Shown: positions 63,295 through 64,000 of the stretch, piece after piece
Position numbering within the stretch: position 1 is the stretch's first letter
How the letters are laid out: each line of letters begins with the position of its first letter
Source: a bacterium
GTDB taxonomy: Bacteria; UBP6; JAFGXH01
Direction of reading: 5' to 3'
NCBI GenBank assembly: GCA_027064085.1
Contig: JAMOQH010000188.1
Span: forward strand, 1 to 64,000
Length of the DNA: 64,000 nt
Translations under genes and position numbers: made by a program
The notes under the pieces: model-generated
Database searches by the model: none
The model's input: only the letters and a program-made list of their open reading frames with translations
What the model was told of the DNA's origin: nothing

Positions 63295-64000
63295 TTATTT
63301 ATTTTCCAATAAGAAATCTGTTGATGCATCCCATGATGATATTTTATTTTTATCATTTAGGGTGCCATAAACATGGAATAATCTTAGATTATTGTTTTCC
63401 ATATCTTTAAATATTTCATTTTTAGCAGAAATTTTATCATAAAAATCAACAATAGAATCACCTAATTCTGTGATAATTGTGAGTCTATTGGATTGAGATA
63501 ATTCATTATCTACTTGCTCAATTGTTTTTAATCCATAATTTTTAACATCTTTTAATTCTAAATCAAAACTTGATAAAACATAAATATCTGTTTTTAATTT
63601 TGGACTATCTTTAAATATTCTTAATGGAAATGCAGCACTATCTGCTTCAAGTGATAAATATATAGGTTGAACACTACCTTTTTTAGCAATAAAACCTTTT
63701 TTAGTAACATATTTTACTACAACAAAAGACCACGACCTATCAATATAATATTTATAGTCATTAAATGATAATTCATTATATCCATTTTTTTTGAGGTATT
63801 CGTTAACCTCATCAAAAGCTTTTTTGCCTAATTGAGCCGGTTTAAAAACATTTTGAACAACAACTTTAAATCTATTGTTAATTCTTCTCATTTTTCTAGG
63901 TAATTTTTTCTTTTTTTTCACATTTGGCATTTTTTCAGGTAATGTAGAATTGTACAAGTCTTTAAAAATGGTGTTTTTTTGTGTTTTCCAGGATGTTATT
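63295..64000 (-). CDS. DUF2330-like protein, C-terminal part (cut by right edge)
   Basis: The frame is open from the stop at 63295 to the right edge, about 234 residues, so the gene starts outside the window; a TTG at 63957 is inside it and not the natural start. After a basic linker, AFDEVNEYLKKNGYNELSFN, KYYIDRSWSFVVVKYVTKKG, VQPIYLSLEADSAAFPLRIF and TDIYVLSSFDLEL follow the DUF2330 pattern (a Y-L-x-x-x-G-Y helix, an aromatic V-V-V-K-Y strand, P-I/L-x-L-x-F/L and Y/F-P-L-R). These proteins are common in Myxococcota and relatives, usually with an N-terminal signal peptide. Function unknown. It leads the operon with the 151-residue protein. Confidence 0.65.
   Translation of the reverse strand, partial: ITSWKTQKNTIFKDLYNSTLPEKMPNVKKKKKLPRKMRRINNRFKVVVQNVFKPAQLGKKAFDEVNEYLKKNGYNELSFNDYKYYIDRSWSFVVVKYVTKKGFIAKKGSVQPIYLSLEADSAAFPLRIFKDSPKLKTDIYVLSSFDLELKDVKNYGLKTIEQVDNELSQSNRLTIITELGDSIVDFYDKISAKNEIFKDMENNNLRLFHVYGTLNDKNKISSWDASTDFLLENK

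Noticed and set aside
1-64000. CRISPR array, IS element or attachment-site repeats
   Set aside because: I saw no regularly spaced repeats, no intact transposase or integrase, and no long direct repeats other than the tandem malic-enzyme genes and protein-level repeats.

Overview
The window is a very AT-rich, gene-dense bacterial chromosome segment with no rRNA, tRNA, CRISPR array or insertion sequence that I can see. Several proteins point to a deltaproteobacterium-like lineage in the broad sense (Myxococcota, Bradymonadota, Bdellovibrionota and relatives). These are a citrate synthase of the mitochondrial/Geobacter type, giant TPR proteins with a myxobacterial-style C-terminal domain, an EGF-repeat/beta-propeller lipoprotein, an NtrC-type regulator, an Flp pilin and a DUF2330-type protein. 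Beta-barrel proteins, MCE/MlaD and lipoproteins show a double-membrane (diderm) cell. The taxonomic assignment is an inference from protein types, not a tree.

Layout. 1-5.6 kb: edge fragment of an Rpn-type nuclease, a small outer-membrane barrel, ispE, trpS (converging with ispE), citrate synthase and threonine dehydrogenase (converging on a shared terminator). 5.8-19.9 kb: a minus-strand operon of a TPR lipoprotein, a 3869-residue TPR protein and a sigma54-type response regulator. 20.1-23.1 kb: EGF/beta-propeller lipoprotein. 23.3-31.5 kb: minus-strand operon of a 1654-residue TPR protein, a small membrane protein, DUF192 protein, an MCE protein with a barrel-like C-terminus, and dapA. 31.7-39.1 kb: Flp pilin, then urocanate hydratase between two related YejM-like membrane sulfatase-fold proteins, and an acyltransferase. 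39.2-45.2 kb: tandem malic enzyme-phosphotransacetylase fusions and a 12-TM heme-copper-oxidase-like protein. 45.4-49.2 kb: secreted HExxH protein, hybrid histidine kinase, two Bor-like lipoproteins. 49.4-50.3 kb: rplM-rpsI.

50.5-55.7 kb is the accessory-looking part. It holds a class III nucleotide cyclase fused to a CHAT protease-like domain, a membrane segment and a CsgG/FlgO-like domain, followed by a TcmP / Gp37-Gp68 (radical-SAM-like) / HNH-like three-gene module. Two runs of nine G residues lie here, one inside the cyclase-CHAT gene and one at the start of the HNH-like gene. In DNA this AT-rich they look like phase-variation tracts. This is the best candidate in the window for an undescribed system.

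55.8-64 kb: a chorismate synthase-chorismate mutase fusion broken by apparent frameshifts, an overlapping leucine-rich-repeat lipoprotein, a Lon-family protease, an unknown protein, malQ, a small unknown protein and a DUF2330-like protein cut by the right edge.

Metabolic genes (citrate synthase, malic enzyme/Pta, Tdh, HutU, MalQ, DapA, AroC-AroQ, IspE) suggest a heterotroph using amino acids and glucans with its own biosynthesis. They are scattered singly rather than grouped into pathway operons.
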